Source of the DNA: an uncultured Eubacteriales bacterium
GTDB lineage: Bacteria; Bacillota; Clostridia; Oscillospirales; Oscillospiraceae
Length of the DNA: 46,509 nucleotides
NCBI GenBank assembly: GCA_900319935.1
Contig: ONQJ01000010.1
Span: forward strand, 1 to 46,509
Reading direction: 5' to 3'
The notes beneath the pieces were generated by a model. The model searched no databases. It saw nothing but the letters and a program-made list of their open reading frames with translations, and was not told the DNA's origin. A program made the position numbers and the translations under genes. Shown here piece after piece: positions 25,750-34,630 of the stretch. Every line of letters starts with the position of its first letter. The stretch's first letter is position 1.

Positions 25750-27187
25750 CGAGCGCACCTCCTTCCCAGTCGTGGCAGACCTTGCCGGGGTTGAGGATGC
25801 CCTTCGGGTCAAAGACCTGCTTGATCGCGCCCATCAATCCGTAGGCCGTATCGCCCACGGACTCGCGCAGATATTCCTTCTTCGCGTGGCCGATCGAATG
25901 CTCGCCGGAGACCTGGCCTTCGAATTCGGTGCACTTGGCGTAGCAGGCGTCCATCAGCTTCTTGACGCGGCGCTTGAACTCGTCCTCCTCCAGATCGTTG
26001 GAGCAGCAGTAGATGTGCAGGTTGCCGTCGCCCGCGTGGCCGAAGGAGCGGACGTACACGCCCTGGCGCTCGGCTTCGTCGTGGGTGTAGACGAGGAATT
26101 CCGCGATGCGGTCGACCGGGACGACGACGTCCATCTCGTCGAGCAGCTTCGTCTCGGCCTCGATGACCGTGAGGAAGGCGCTGCGCGCAGCCCAGACGTC
26201 CTTTTTTAGTCCGTCCGTCCATACGACCAGCGTGTCGTAGGCGCCCGCTTTCTCGGCCACCTCGCCGAGACGGTCCATCTTGGCGGTGAGCTCGGCCTCG
26301 CCCTCGCCGACGAGCGTGACGAGGATATAGGCTCCGGCTTCCCTGCCGTTCACCACCGTGGGAAACACGGCGTTGCCGGTAAAGGCGGCGGAGGAGTCGA
26401 CGATGTCGCGCTCCATGAATTCGATCGACTGGGGATCGAGATTGGCCAGCTTGATCGCCGGAACGGAGGCGATCGCCGTGGCGATATCCCGGAAGGGCAG
26501 GATCAGGCTCACGTCCATGCGCGGCTTGGGCACGAGCTTCAGCGTCAGCTCCGTGATGACGCCCAGCGTGCCCTCCGAGCCGATCATCAGATGAAGCAAG
26601 CTGTAACCGGAGCTGGTCTTGCACACGGTCTTGCCCAGCTTCATGATCCGCCCGTCCGGCAGCACGACGGTCATCGCCAGGACGTAGTCGCGCGTGACGC
26701 CGTATTTGACGGCGCGCATGCCGCCGGCGTTGGTCGAAACGTTGCCTCCCACCGTGGCGGTCTTCTCGCCCGGGTCGGGCGGATACATCAGCCCGTGGGC
26801 AAGCGCGTCGGCCGCCAGGTCGCAGAGCCGTACGCCCGGCTGGGTGTGGACGACGAGATTGTTCATGTCATAAGACAGGATCCGGTTCATCCGCATCGTG
26901 CTGAGCACGACGCCGCCCGCGACCGGCACGCAGCCGCCGACGAGACCGGTGCCCGCGCCGCGCACCGTGACGGGGACGTTCTCCTCGTGGCAGATCTTCA
27001 GGATCGCGGAGACCTCCTCGGTGCTCTCGGCAAGGCAGACCGCCTCGGGCAGATAGCGCCCGTAGATCGGCATTTCATCGTGGGAATACTCCTCCCGCAC
27101 CGCGTCGCCGTACTGGAAGCGGCCCTCGCCGACGACGGCGCGCAGCTTCTCCGCGGCGGCGGGCGAGAGACGATTGTATGAGGCCAT
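25742..27187 (-). CDS. lctD: FAD-binding lactate dehydrogenase (LctD/GlcD family)
   Basis: 481-residue flavoprotein oxidising 2-hydroxy acids. The N-terminal PCMH-type FAD domain has PVTVRGAGTGLVGGCVPVAGGVVLS, YPPDPGEKTATVGGNVSTNAGGMRAVKYGVTRD and HLMIGSEGTLGVITE; the C-terminal domain has FGHAGDGNLHIY and GQVSGEHSIGHAKKEYL. Followed by etfB-etfA-larA, it matches the gene set of the A. woodii lactate dehydrogenase/Etf complex, which oxidises lactate with NAD+ by confurcating electrons from reduced ferredoxin. Glycolate or another 2-hydroxy acid is a possible alternative substrate, but larA in the operon favours lactate. Start ATG 27187 has AAGGAGG upstream. Confidence 0.92.
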   Translation of the reverse strand: MASYNRLSPAAAEKLRAVVGEGRFQYGDAVREEYSHDEMPIYGRYLPEAVCLAESTEEVSAILKICHEENVPVTVRGAGTGLVGGCVPVAGGVVLSTMRMNRILSYDMNNLVVHTQPGVRLCDLAADALAHGLMYPPDPGEKTATVGGNVSTNAGGMRAVKYGVTRDYVLAMTVVLPDGRIMKLGKTVCKTSSGYSLLHLMIGSEGTLGVITELTLKLVPKPRMDVSLILPFRDIATAIASVPAIKLANLDPQSIEFMERDIVDSSAAFTGNAVFPTVVNGREAGAYILVTLVGEGEAELTAKMDRLGEVAEKAGAYDTLVVWTDGLKKDVWAARSAFLTVIEAETKLLDEMDVVVPVDRIAEFLVYTHDEAERQGVYVRSFGHAGDGNLHIYCCSNDLEEDEFKRRVKKLMDACYAKCTEFEGQVSGEHSIGHAKKEYLRESVGDTAYGLMGAIKQVFDPKGILNPGKVCHDWEGGALDA

Positions 27188-27235
27188 GGAAACCCTCCTT
27201 TATGATTCGTTTTTCGGTGTTTACTCTTGTTTTTC

Positions 27236-27265
27236 AGTATAACACTCCGCTCCGCTCCCGGGCAA
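27236..27265 (-). promoter_or_regulatory. Promoter of the lactate operon
   Basis: Minus strand TTGCCC (27260-27265), 18-bp spacer GGGAGCGGA+9, TATACT (27236-27241). The same sequence TTGCnCGGGAGCGGA-N9-TATACTGAAA precedes the kinase homolog at 41163-41192. Confidence 0.6.
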
Positions 27266-27309
27266 CTGTCATTTGCATCAAAGTCGCTCCCGGGCAAAAC
27301 GGAGCGGAG
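27245..27309. promoter_or_regulatory. Inverted and direct repeats upstream of the lactate operon (operator candidate)
   Basis: CTCCGCTCCG (27245-27254) is repeated inverted at 27300-27309, and GCTCCCGGGCAA occurs twice as a direct repeat (27254-27265 and 27286-27297, 32 bp apart, about three helical turns). The first copy overlaps the -35 region of the lactate promoter. A dimeric regulator, for example a GntR-type lactate repressor, is a plausible but unproven binder. Confidence 0.5.
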
Positions 27310-27334
27310 GGCTCTGCCAAAAAAATATCAATTC

Positions 27335-27362
27335 TTGAAAAGCTTTTTTTCCGTATTATAAT
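27335..27362 (+). promoter_or_regulatory. Promoter of the MMPL/GLUG operon
   Basis: TTGAAA (27335-27340), 16-bp spacer, TATAAT (27357-27362), about 55 nt before the ATG at 27421. Confidence 0.7.
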
Positions 27363-27420
27363 GTGTCCTCGGTCATGGAATTCTCCGGATCTGTTCGCTC
27401 GCCGAAAGGACGCTTGATAT

Positions 27421-29880
27421 ATGGACAGCAAACACAATATGATGGTAAAGATCTCGCGCTGGATCGTAGATCGGCGCAGACTGATCACGATCGTCTTCCT
27501 CGCGCTCGCCGCGCTGAGCGTGTATACCGGCACGCTCGTCGTCACCAACGACAGTCTCGAGCACTTTCTCCCCTCCGACACCGAGACGCGTCTCGGTCTG
27601 GATATCATGGACCGGGAGTTCGTCACCTATGACACGGCTCAGATCGTCGTGCGCAATATCTCGCTCGAGCAGGCCAGGAGCATCGCCGCGGAGATCGAGA
27701 GCGTGGAGAACGTGAAAAAGGTGGAGTTTGAAGACGCCGAGGGGCATTACGAAAAGCTCTCCGGTCTCTTTGACGTGACCTTCCAGGGGGCGAACGACGA
27801 TCCCTCCAGCAAGGCCGCGCTCGATGAGATCGAAGAACGGCTGGGCATATACGACCTCTACGTCAACACCAAGGTCGGCAATCCGCTGAAGGCGATCATC
27901 GACAGCGAAATGGTCATCGTGGACGTCATCGCCTTTGTGATCATCGTCCTGGTGCTGCTTGTCACCTCGCGCACCTACGGCGAGATCCCGGTGCTGATCC
28001 TGACCTTCGGCGCGGCCGCGCTGCTGAACATGGGCACGAACTTCCTCATGGGCGAGATCTCCTTCGTCACCGATTCCATCGCGCTGGTGCTGCAGCTCGC
28101 GCTCGCGATCGACTACGCCATCATCCTCTGCCACCGCTTCACCGAGGAGCGCGCCGCCGGCGGGGAGCCGCACGAGGCCGCCGTCAACGCGTTGAGCAAG
28201 GCCATCCCCGAGATCACGGGCAGCAGCATGACGACGATCTCCGGTCTGCTTGCCCTGACCTTTATGCAGTACAAGCTCGGCGCGGACATGGGCTTTGTTC
28301 TGATCAAGGCCGTCCTGATCAGCCTGCTCACGGTCTTCTGCCTGATGCCCGGGCTGCTGGTGAGCTTCTCGGGGCTGATCGAAAGGACCGCCCACCGCCG
28401 TTTTCTGCCGGACGTCCCCTTCCTCGGCAAATTCGCATACAAAACGCGCCGGGTGATCCCGGTTTTGTTCGTCGTCCTGCTGATCGGCGCCTTCTTCTGC
28501 TCGAAACGCGCCAATTACGTGTACGACCAGTACAGCGTCGAATCGATCCGCAAGAATGAGATCCAGCTGGCCAGGGAAAAGATCAAGTCCACCTTCGGCA
28601 CGCCCAACACCTTCGCCATGATCATCCCCGCGGGCGACAATGAGAGCGAAAAGGAGATCGTCGCAGAGATCAAGGAACTGCGCCACACGATCTCCGTCAC
28701 AGGCCTGTCCGATATCGACGCGATCGACGATTATAAGCTGCTCGACGAGGTGACGCCGCGTCAGTTTGCCGAGCTTTTGGATATCGACATCGAGATCGCC
28801 GAGCTCGTCTACGGCGGCTACGCGCTGGAACACAACGAATACGGCAAGGCCGTGACCGGTATGGACAGCTACCGCATCGCTCTGCTGGACGTTTTCGACT
28901 ATCTGCTCGAGAGCAAGGACAGCGTCGCGCTTGACCTGGACGAAGAGACGCAGGACCGGATCGACGAGATGAAGGAGGAGCTCGACGACGGCAAGCTGCA
29001 GCTTCTCAGCGACGACTGGAGCCGCATCGTCATCGACTCCGACGTTCCCTCGGAGGGCACGGAGAGCTATGAATATCTCAGCGCTCTGCGCGGCATTGCG
29101 GCGCGGTATTACGACGTGAGCTTCATCGTGGGCGACACGACGAGCTGCAGCGACCTGAAGGCCGCCTTTGAGAACGACAACACCGTCATCACGATCCTTG
29201 AGATCGTCTTCGTGACGCTGATCCTGATCTTCACCTTCCATTCGGTCGGTCTGCCGCTGCTGCTGATCCTCGTGATCCAGGGCAGTATCCTCATCAACTT
29301 CTCCTCGCCTTATCTGCTGCACAAGAATCTGTTTTTCCTCACCTATCTGATCATCAGCGCCATACAGATGGGCGCCAACATCGACTACGCCATCGTGATC
29401 TCCGACCGCTATCTGGAGTCGCGCAGGCATCTCGAACCGAAAGAAGCCATCACCGACGCGCTGAACAAAGCCTTTCCGACGATCGTGACCTCCGGCACGA
29501 TGATGGCCTCGGCAGGCGTCGTCATCGCGCTCGTCGCTTCCAACGAGACGATCTCGGCCATCGGCGTGTATCTCGGGAAGGGCACGCTGATCTCGATCCT
29601 GCTTGTCACCTGCGTTCTGCCGCAGATCCTGCTGCTGGGCGACGGGCTGATCAGCAAGACCAGTTTTACCGGCCGCCGCGGCACGATCTTCAGCCACGCG
29701 GGCGTTATCCATCTCGACGGCCGCATCCGCGGCTACGTCAACGGCTATATAGACGCCGAGATCCACGGCCGCTTCACCGGCGACGTCAACGCCCATATGG
29801 AGATCGACACGCTCACGGGCGGAGGGATTATCGGAGAGGATCTCTCACAGGAAAAGGAGGCGCAGGGCCATGAAGAATAA
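27421..29880 (+). CDS. MMPL/RND-family transporter with a beta-repeat cytoplasmic tail
   Basis: 819-residue RND-superfamily permease. Two halves each have one transmembrane helix, an extracytoplasmic domain and a five-helix bundle; the paired signatures are ALAIDYAIILCHRFTEE and ANIDYAIVISDRYLESR (Asp residues of the proton relay). The N-terminal external domain carries VTNDSLEHFLPSDTETRL. Unusually the C-terminus ends in a glycine-spaced repeat VIHLDGRIRGYVNGYIDAEIHGRFTGDVNAH, which looks like a few rungs of a bactofilin-type beta helix. It is translationally coupled to the GLUG-repeat protein (11-bp overlap). MMPL proteins move lipids or hydrophobic molecules; the cargo is unknown. Confidence 0.88.
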   Translation: MDSKHNMMVKISRWIVDRRRLITIVFLALAALSVYTGTLVVTNDSLEHFLPSDTETRLGLDIMDREFVTYDTAQIVVRNISLEQARSIAAEIESVENVKKVEFEDAEGHYEKLSGLFDVTFQGANDDPSSKAALDEIEERLGIYDLYVNTKVGNPLKAIIDSEMVIVDVIAFVIIVLVLLVTSRTYGEIPVLILTFGAAALLNMGTNFLMGEISFVTDSIALVLQLALAIDYAIILCHRFTEERAAGGEPHEAAVNALSKAIPEITGSSMTTISGLLALTFMQYKLGADMGFVLIKAVLISLLTVFCLMPGLLVSFSGLIERTAHRRFLPDVPFLGKFAYKTRRVIPVLFVVLLIGAFFCSKRANYVYDQYSVESIRKNEIQLAREKIKSTFGTPNTFAMIIPAGDNESEKEIVAEIKELRHTISVTGLSDIDAIDDYKLLDEVTPRQFAELLDIDIEIAELVYGGYALEHNEYGKAVTGMDSYRIALLDVFDYLLESKDSVALDLDEETQDRIDEMKEELDDGKLQLLSDDWSRIVIDSDVPSEGTESYEYLSALRGIAARYYDVSFIVGDTTSCSDLKAAFENDNTVITILEIVFVTLILIFTFHSVGLPLLLILVIQGSILINFSSPYLLHKNLFFLTYLIISAIQMGANIDYAIVISDRYLESRRHLEPKEAITDALNKAFPTIVTSGTMMASAGVVIALVASNETISAIGVYLGKGTLISILLVTCVLPQILLLGDGLISKTSFTGRRGTIFSHAGVIHLDGRIRGYVNGYIDAEIHGRFTGDVNAHMEIDTLTGGGIIGEDLSQEKEAQGHEE

Positions 29881-32800
29881 TCGGCAGCCGCTTTTCGTTC
29901 TGATCGCCGTGCTTTGCGCGCTCTCGGTCATGTTTTCCCTGTTTCCCGCCGCAGTCTTTGCGGAAGGGCAGGACGAGGAAGCGGACGGGGACGGGATCGA
30001 AAGCGTCTCCGGCGCGGACGGACAGCTTGTCATCGGGTATGCGGACGGTTCCGCCGGCGAGAACGAGGGCAAGATGATCACCATCTCCTCGGCCGAGGAT
30101 TTTGAGGCCTTTGCGCGCAATTGCCGCAGCAGCGCCTGGTCGATCGGGCTGAACGTGCGGCTGATCGACGACATCGATTTCGCCGGCCGCTCTCTCATGC
30201 CCGTCCCCTCCTTCTCCGGCACTTTCTACGGCAACGGCCATACGATCAAAAACTTTTTCTGCGCCTCCAACGGCTCGCATCAGGGTCTGTTCCGCTATCT
30301 GGAGCAGGACGGGCGCATCCTTGATCTGAACGTGTCCGGCACGGTCATGCCCGACGGCAGCCGCAGCAGCGTCGGCGGTATCGTCGGCACGAACCGCGGC
30401 ACGCTGTCCGGCTGCAGCTTTACCGGCACGGTGGAGGGCCTGGTCTCCGTCGGCGGCGTCGTCGGCGAAAACCTGGGCGTGATCAGCAACTGCCGCTCGG
30501 CGGGCAGCGTCAACGGCAAGCACTTTTCCGGCGGCATCGCCGGATACAGCGAGGGCACGATCAGCCGCTGCAGCAGCAGCGCAGAGGTCAACATCGAGAT
30601 CCGCGACCGAACGCTCGATATCGAAACGCTGGATATCCACGACATCGTCGGGATCAATCTCGTCTCTACCGAGGATGAAGATACCGTCTCCGACGTCGGC
30701 GGCATCGCCGGCATCAGTCTGGGACTGATCGAAAGCTGCAGAAACGACGGCACCGTGGGTTATCAGCATTACGGCTACAACATCGGCGGCATCGCCGGCC
30801 GTCAGTCCGGTCAGATACAAAACTGCATAAACGACGGCACGGTCTTCGGCCGCAAGGACGTGGGCGGCATCGTCGGACAGATGGAGCCCTATCTGATCCT
30901 GGACGATTCCTCCTCTCTCGCCGACGAGATCAGCGCTCTGCAGGCGGCCATGGACAGCGCTATGGGCAACATGAGCTCCAACTCCGCGGGACTCGGCTCC
31001 TCCGCGCAGCAGGTCCGCGACAGCGGCTCGAACATCAGCAACCACTACGTGGGCAAAGCGATCGACGAGAAGTCCGGCGCGGCCGAGGAGCGGGAGAAGC
31101 AGGAGCGCCGCGACGACTTCAGGGACGCCGCCTCCGGCGCGGGCAACGCTATCGGCGGGACGGCGGATTCGCTGGGCGACGACACGATCAGCGATATCGC
31201 CAACGGCAGCGTGACCGATTCGGACAAGGAAAAGCTGATCGACGCGGGCGGCGGTCTCGCCATACAGGGCGGGACCGACCTGATCGACCGGATCAACCTG
31301 CGCGACGCGCAGCGGGACGCCGAGCTGGCCGCGATGGAGGAGGAGAACGCCCGCATGCGGGCGGAGTTCGCCTCTCTCTCCTCCGGGCTCAATAACATGG
31401 GCAGCACGATCCACAGCACGCTCTCCGGCCTTGCCGGTGACATGCAGAGCGTCAACGCCCATTACAGCAACATCCTCACGATGTTCACCAACGCGCTTTC
31501 GGGCAACCTGCAGCTGCGCGTTATGGAGGATATCTCCGATCTGGATACGGATGAGGATATGAACGGCAAGGTCCTTTTCTGCACCAACAACGGCGAGATC
31601 AACGGCGACACAGACGTCGGCGGCATTGCCGGCGCGATGGGCGTCGAGGCCGAATTCGACCTTGAAGGCATTCTTTCGGCCAACATTACCGACAGCGTAC
31701 AGATCTCGACCGACTCCTACTTCGCGCGCTGCATCGTGCGAAAATGCCTCAACAACGGCCTCATATCCGCCAAAAAGGACTTCGACGGCGGCATCTGCGG
31801 TCTGGCAGAGCTGGGCGTGATCTCCTCGTCCGAAAACTACGGCGACGTCAAGGCGGGCGGCAACTACTGCGGCGGGATCGTCGGGCAGTCCAAATCCATC
31901 GTCACGGCCAGCTATGCGATGTGTCTCGTAGACGGAAGCGAATACGTCGGCGGCATCGCGGGTCAGGGCAAGCGCGTGGCGGAATGCAGCTCGATCGTCG
32001 ATCTTGACGAGACGATCGCCTGCAGCGGCGCGATCTGCGGATGGGCGGACAGCGAGGATGAAGATCTGTTCATCTATCACAACACCTTCGTCAGCGACAC
32101 CCTCGGCGGCGTGGACGGCATCAGCTACGATCAGGCCGCCACGCCGGTCAGTTACGGCGAGCTCTGCGAAATGGAGGGTCTTCCCGAACGCTTCCGTTCG
32201 CTGAAGGTCTGCTTCCGCGCGGACGGCCTTGTCATCCGCGAGCTGTCCGTCCCCTACGGCGGCGCCGTCGATCCCACGCAGATCCCCGCCGTGCCGGAGA
32301 TCCACGGGTACAGCGGCTTCTGGCCGACGACGGATCTGACGCGCCTGACCTCGTCCGTCACCGTGGATGCGGTCTACCTCGACCGTCTGACGGGTCTCGC
32401 CGCCGACTACGTCCGCGAGGGCTCCGTCCTGCCTGCCGTGATCATCGAGGGCATGTTCGAGCCCGGCTCCAGCGTCAGCGTCAGCGACTGGAGCGACGGG
32501 ATACTCCCCTATGAGCACTACATCCTCTGCGAGGCGCTGAAGGTGGACGTCTTCAGCCATGTGGCCGATCTGGAATCGTATTCGATCCACTATCAGATGC
32601 CGCAGACCTCCTTTCTGCAAGGCCGCCCGATCCTGTGCGTCAAAGGCGAAAATGGGCTGGAGACGCGTGAATACACGGTCGACGGCAGCTACATGATCTT
32701 TGAGGCCACGGGATCGGAGATCCGCTTCTGCGTGCTGACGCGCAGCGTCGATCCCGGTATCCTCGCGGCCGGAGCGGCTCTGCTCGCGCTGCTGCTCATC

Positions 32801-32947
32801 CTTCTGTCGGCCGCGCTGCTCAAGCGCGCACGCAGGCGCAGAACGGCCGCCGCAGCCGAAGCTGCGGACGCCGGAGCGGCGCAGCGCGATGAAGAAACGG
32901 ATCCGCTCGCCGCGGAAGAAAAAGAGACGGTCGGGACCGTCTCCTGA
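29870..32947 (+). CDS. GLUG-repeat surface protein with C-terminal membrane anchor
   Basis: 1025-residue exported protein: signal peptide (ends near VFAEG, residue 32), acidic linker, a beta-helix-like N-terminal region (LIDDIDFAGRSLMPVPSFSGTFYGNGHTIKNFF), then about nine GLUG-type repeats (GGIVGTNRGTLSGCSFTG, GGVVGENLGVISNC, GGIAGYSEGTISRC and so on). The repeats are split by a ~200-residue Glu/Arg/Ala-rich probably helical insert (about 345-560). A transmembrane helix near residues 965-990 and a basic/acidic cytoplasmic tail end the protein. GLUG repeats form beta-helical adhesin-like structures. It overlaps the MMPL gene, so the two are likely a functional pair. Ligand unknown. Confidence 0.87.
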   Translation: MKNNRQPLFVLIAVLCALSVMFSLFPAAVFAEGQDEEADGDGIESVSGADGQLVIGYADGSAGENEGKMITISSAEDFEAFARNCRSSAWSIGLNVRLIDDIDFAGRSLMPVPSFSGTFYGNGHTIKNFFCASNGSHQGLFRYLEQDGRILDLNVSGTVMPDGSRSSVGGIVGTNRGTLSGCSFTGTVEGLVSVGGVVGENLGVISNCRSAGSVNGKHFSGGIAGYSEGTISRCSSSAEVNIEIRDRTLDIETLDIHDIVGINLVSTEDEDTVSDVGGIAGISLGLIESCRNDGTVGYQHYGYNIGGIAGRQSGQIQNCINDGTVFGRKDVGGIVGQMEPYLILDDSSSLADEISALQAAMDSAMGNMSSNSAGLGSSAQQVRDSGSNISNHYVGKAIDEKSGAAEEREKQERRDDFRDAASGAGNAIGGTADSLGDDTISDIANGSVTDSDKEKLIDAGGGLAIQGGTDLIDRINLRDAQRDAELAAMEEENARMRAEFASLSSGLNNMGSTIHSTLSGLAGDMQSVNAHYSNILTMFTNALSGNLQLRVMEDISDLDTDEDMNGKVLFCTNNGEINGDTDVGGIAGAMGVEAEFDLEGILSANITDSVQISTDSYFARCIVRKCLNNGLISAKKDFDGGICGLAELGVISSSENYGDVKAGGNYCGGIVGQSKSIVTASYAMCLVDGSEYVGGIAGQGKRVAECSSIVDLDETIACSGAICGWADSEDEDLFIYHNTFVSDTLGGVDGISYDQAATPVSYGELCEMEGLPERFRSLKVCFRADGLVIRELSVPYGGAVDPTQIPAVPEIHGYSGFWPTTDLTRLTSSVTVDAVYLDRLTGLAADYVREGSVLPAVIIEGMFEPGSSVSVSDWSDGILPYEHYILCEALKVDVFSHVADLESYSIHYQMPQTSFLQGRPILCVKGENGLETREYTVDGSYMIFEATGSEIRFCVLTRSVDPGILAAGAALLALLLILLSAALLKRARRRRTAAAAEAADAGAAQRDEETDPLAAEEKETVGTVS

Positions 32948-32948
32948 A

Positions 32949-32993
32949 AAAAAGAAGCTCCGGTCTCCTCTGCGGAGACCGGAGCTTCTTTTT
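32949..32993. terminator. Bidirectional terminator between the GLUG gene and the minus-strand operon
   Basis: Perfect 20-bp stem (32949-32968 with 32974-32993) with loop TCTGC and A/T tracts on the two flanks. Confidence 0.93.
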
Positions 32994-33009
32994 GCTTGTC
33001 AAAGGCTTT

Positions 33010-33618
33010 TTATCCGGGCAGCCTGAATTCGCGCAGTCCGGCCTTGTCCAGCGTCCTTACGCCGAGAAGCAGCAGGATCTGGCCGAGCGTGTTCACGCCC
33101 TGCTCGATCCAGTTGGAGGCGGCGCTGCCGTCCTTTTTCGCGGCGAGATAGCCCATGCCCATGTAGCAGAAGAAGCAGAGGATGAACACGGCGATCAGGG
33201 CCTTTTTCTTCATTTTCACGGCCACCACGCTCAACCCCGCGCACATGCCGCCGAGACCGAGCACCATCATGCCGATGAAGCCAAAGGTCAGCGGGGCCAT
33301 CAGCGCGGCCTTTTTCCGCAGCGCGAGCATCAGCACGATCGCAAGCCCCGTCAGCAGAAGACCGGAGGACTGCAGCGGCAGGAATATGTCGTTGAGGACC
33401 TCGAAGGCGCCGACGCCCAGCGCGATCAGCAGCTTGTAGAGCGCCTTGAGAAAGCCCGCGAGAAAAGCCACGCAGCTGCCGACGCCGAGGCACGCGGACG
33501 TGCCCTTCGGCATCTTGTTGTACAGACCGCGCATCAGAAGTACGGCGCTGATCCCGAAAAGGATGACCGGGATAAAATCGACCAGCGCCATCGGAACGGT
33601 AAATACGTATCCTTCCAC
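33010..33618 (-). CDS. Polytopic membrane protein of unknown function
   Basis: 202 residues with about six transmembrane segments and Lys-rich short loops (RKKAALMAPLTFGFIGMM, MKKKALIAVFILCFF). No motif of a known transporter or enzyme is evident. The GTG start at 33618 is preceded by AGGAGG, which lies across the end of the upstream gene, so it is the third and last gene of an operon with the flavin-reductase-like and seven-helix membrane proteins. Confidence 0.75.
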   Translation of the reverse strand: MEGYVFTVPMALVDFIPVILFGISAVLLMRGLYNKMPKGTSACLGVGSCVAFLAGFLKALYKLLIALGVGAFEVLNDIFLPLQSSGLLLTGLAIVLMLALRKKAALMAPLTFGFIGMMVLGLGGMCAGLSVVAVKMKKKALIAVFILCFFCYMGMGYLAAKKDGSAASNWIEQGVNTLGQILLLLGVRTLDKAGLREFRLPG

Positions 33619-33630
33619 AGGCGCCTCCTT

Positions 33631-34605
33631 TCAGCCCTTGCCCTTTTCCTTCGAGCGCTTGTCGTTGATGATCTTCATCTCCGCGGCCGTGACCTCGCTC
33701 ACGCCGTGCTCCTTGGCCCAGGCCACGCAGCCCTTGAGCACCGTGGGCAGGAAGATGCGCGGGACGTTGAGCAGCATCTCCAGCGCGTCGTCGGTAAAGT
33801 GGACGTCGGGATCGGTGCGGTCGGCCGCGTAGCGGACGGAGGAGAGCGTGGCGTTGCGGATCGGCAGCAGCTCGGGCACGAGGCGCGGGGTCCTGGCGAA
33901 CCAGAAGTTCTTGCTGTCGCGGTAGCCGTGGCAGATCAGCACGTTGGGCCAGAGCTTGCCTTTCACGCCGTTGATGATGTTGTCGTAGAACTTGGGCTTC
34001 ATCAGCACCTTGTCGATGCGCAGGATGAAGTGCGCGCCGTACTGGCTGGTGATGCCGTTGAAGTTTTTGTAGGGGGGCGGATAGCAGCCGTCCTCGAGCT
34101 TGCGGCCGATGTCCTCGTCGGCGTTGTCCTCGAGCTTGCGGCCGATGTCCTCGTCGGCGTTTTCAAGCTCGCTCACCCAGGTGCACTCGAAGACCTGATA
34201 GGCCTCGGCCACCACCTTGGGGCGCGGCGTGGAGGGGTCGGCCTCGATGCAAAGGCCGTCCTCGAGCGTGAAGCCGAAGTTCTTCATCTTCTCCGCGGGG
34301 GTGTCGCCGGGCCAGCCCTGCGCGACGATCTTCTTGTGGTAGCCGCGGCCCTCGGGCATGAAGTTGATGGCGACCTGCTTTCTGCCCGCCAGCAGATGCT
34401 GGGCCGTGTTGGAGGAGTTGCGCGCCTCCAGGATCATGGCGTAGTAGCCCTTGCCCGCGATGTAGTACGGGAAGCACAGGGAGTATGAACCCACGGAGGT
34501 GCTGCCGTCCTCGGCCAGGGTCGAGAGCATGACGGTAGGCATGGGGATGTAGGAGCTGGTCTGATAGAAGTTGTCGACGATGCGGAGGTCTTTGAAGCTG
34601 CTCAT
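33631..34605 (-). CDS. Flavin-reductase-like split-barrel protein
   Basis: 324-residue cytoplasmic protein whose N-terminal half resembles the FMN-binding split barrel of flavin reductases: PMPTVMLSTLAEDGSTSVGSYSLCFPYYIAGKGYYAMILEARNSSNTAQHLLAGRKQVAINFMPEG. The C-terminal ~100 residues end in a helical segment similar to proto-chlorophyllide-reductase-like or recA-linker tails (VHFTDDALEMLLNVPRIFLPTVLKGCVAWAKEHGVSEVTAAEMKIIND). A perfect 36-bp tandem duplication doubles NADEDIGRKLED in the middle. Start at ATG 34605 (AAAGGA upstream) rather than the longer frame from 34653. Encoded between two membrane proteins. Substrate unknown. Confidence 0.78.
   Translation of the reverse strand: MSSFKDLRIVDNFYQTSSYIPMPTVMLSTLAEDGSTSVGSYSLCFPYYIAGKGYYAMILEARNSSNTAQHLLAGRKQVAINFMPEGRGYHKKIVAQGWPGDTPAEKMKNFGFTLEDGLCIEADPSTPRPKVVAEAYQVFECTWVSELENADEDIGRKLEDNADEDIGRKLEDGCYPPPYKNFNGITSQYGAHFILRIDKVLMKPKFYDNIINGVKGKLWPNVLICHGYRDSKNFWFARTPRLVPELLPIRNATLSSVRYAADRTDPDVHFTDDALEMLLNVPRIFLPTVLKGCVAWAKEHGVSEVTAAEMKIINDKRSKEKGKG
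34090..34161 (-). repeat. Perfect 36-bp tandem duplication in the flavin-reductase-like gene
   Basis: Two identical 36-bp copies (34090-34125 and 34126-34161) encode NADEDIGRKLED twice in frame. Perfect identity suggests a very recent duplication or an assembly artefact. Confidence 0.95.
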
Positions 34606-34630
34606 GTTGTTGGACGTCCTTTCATGTATG

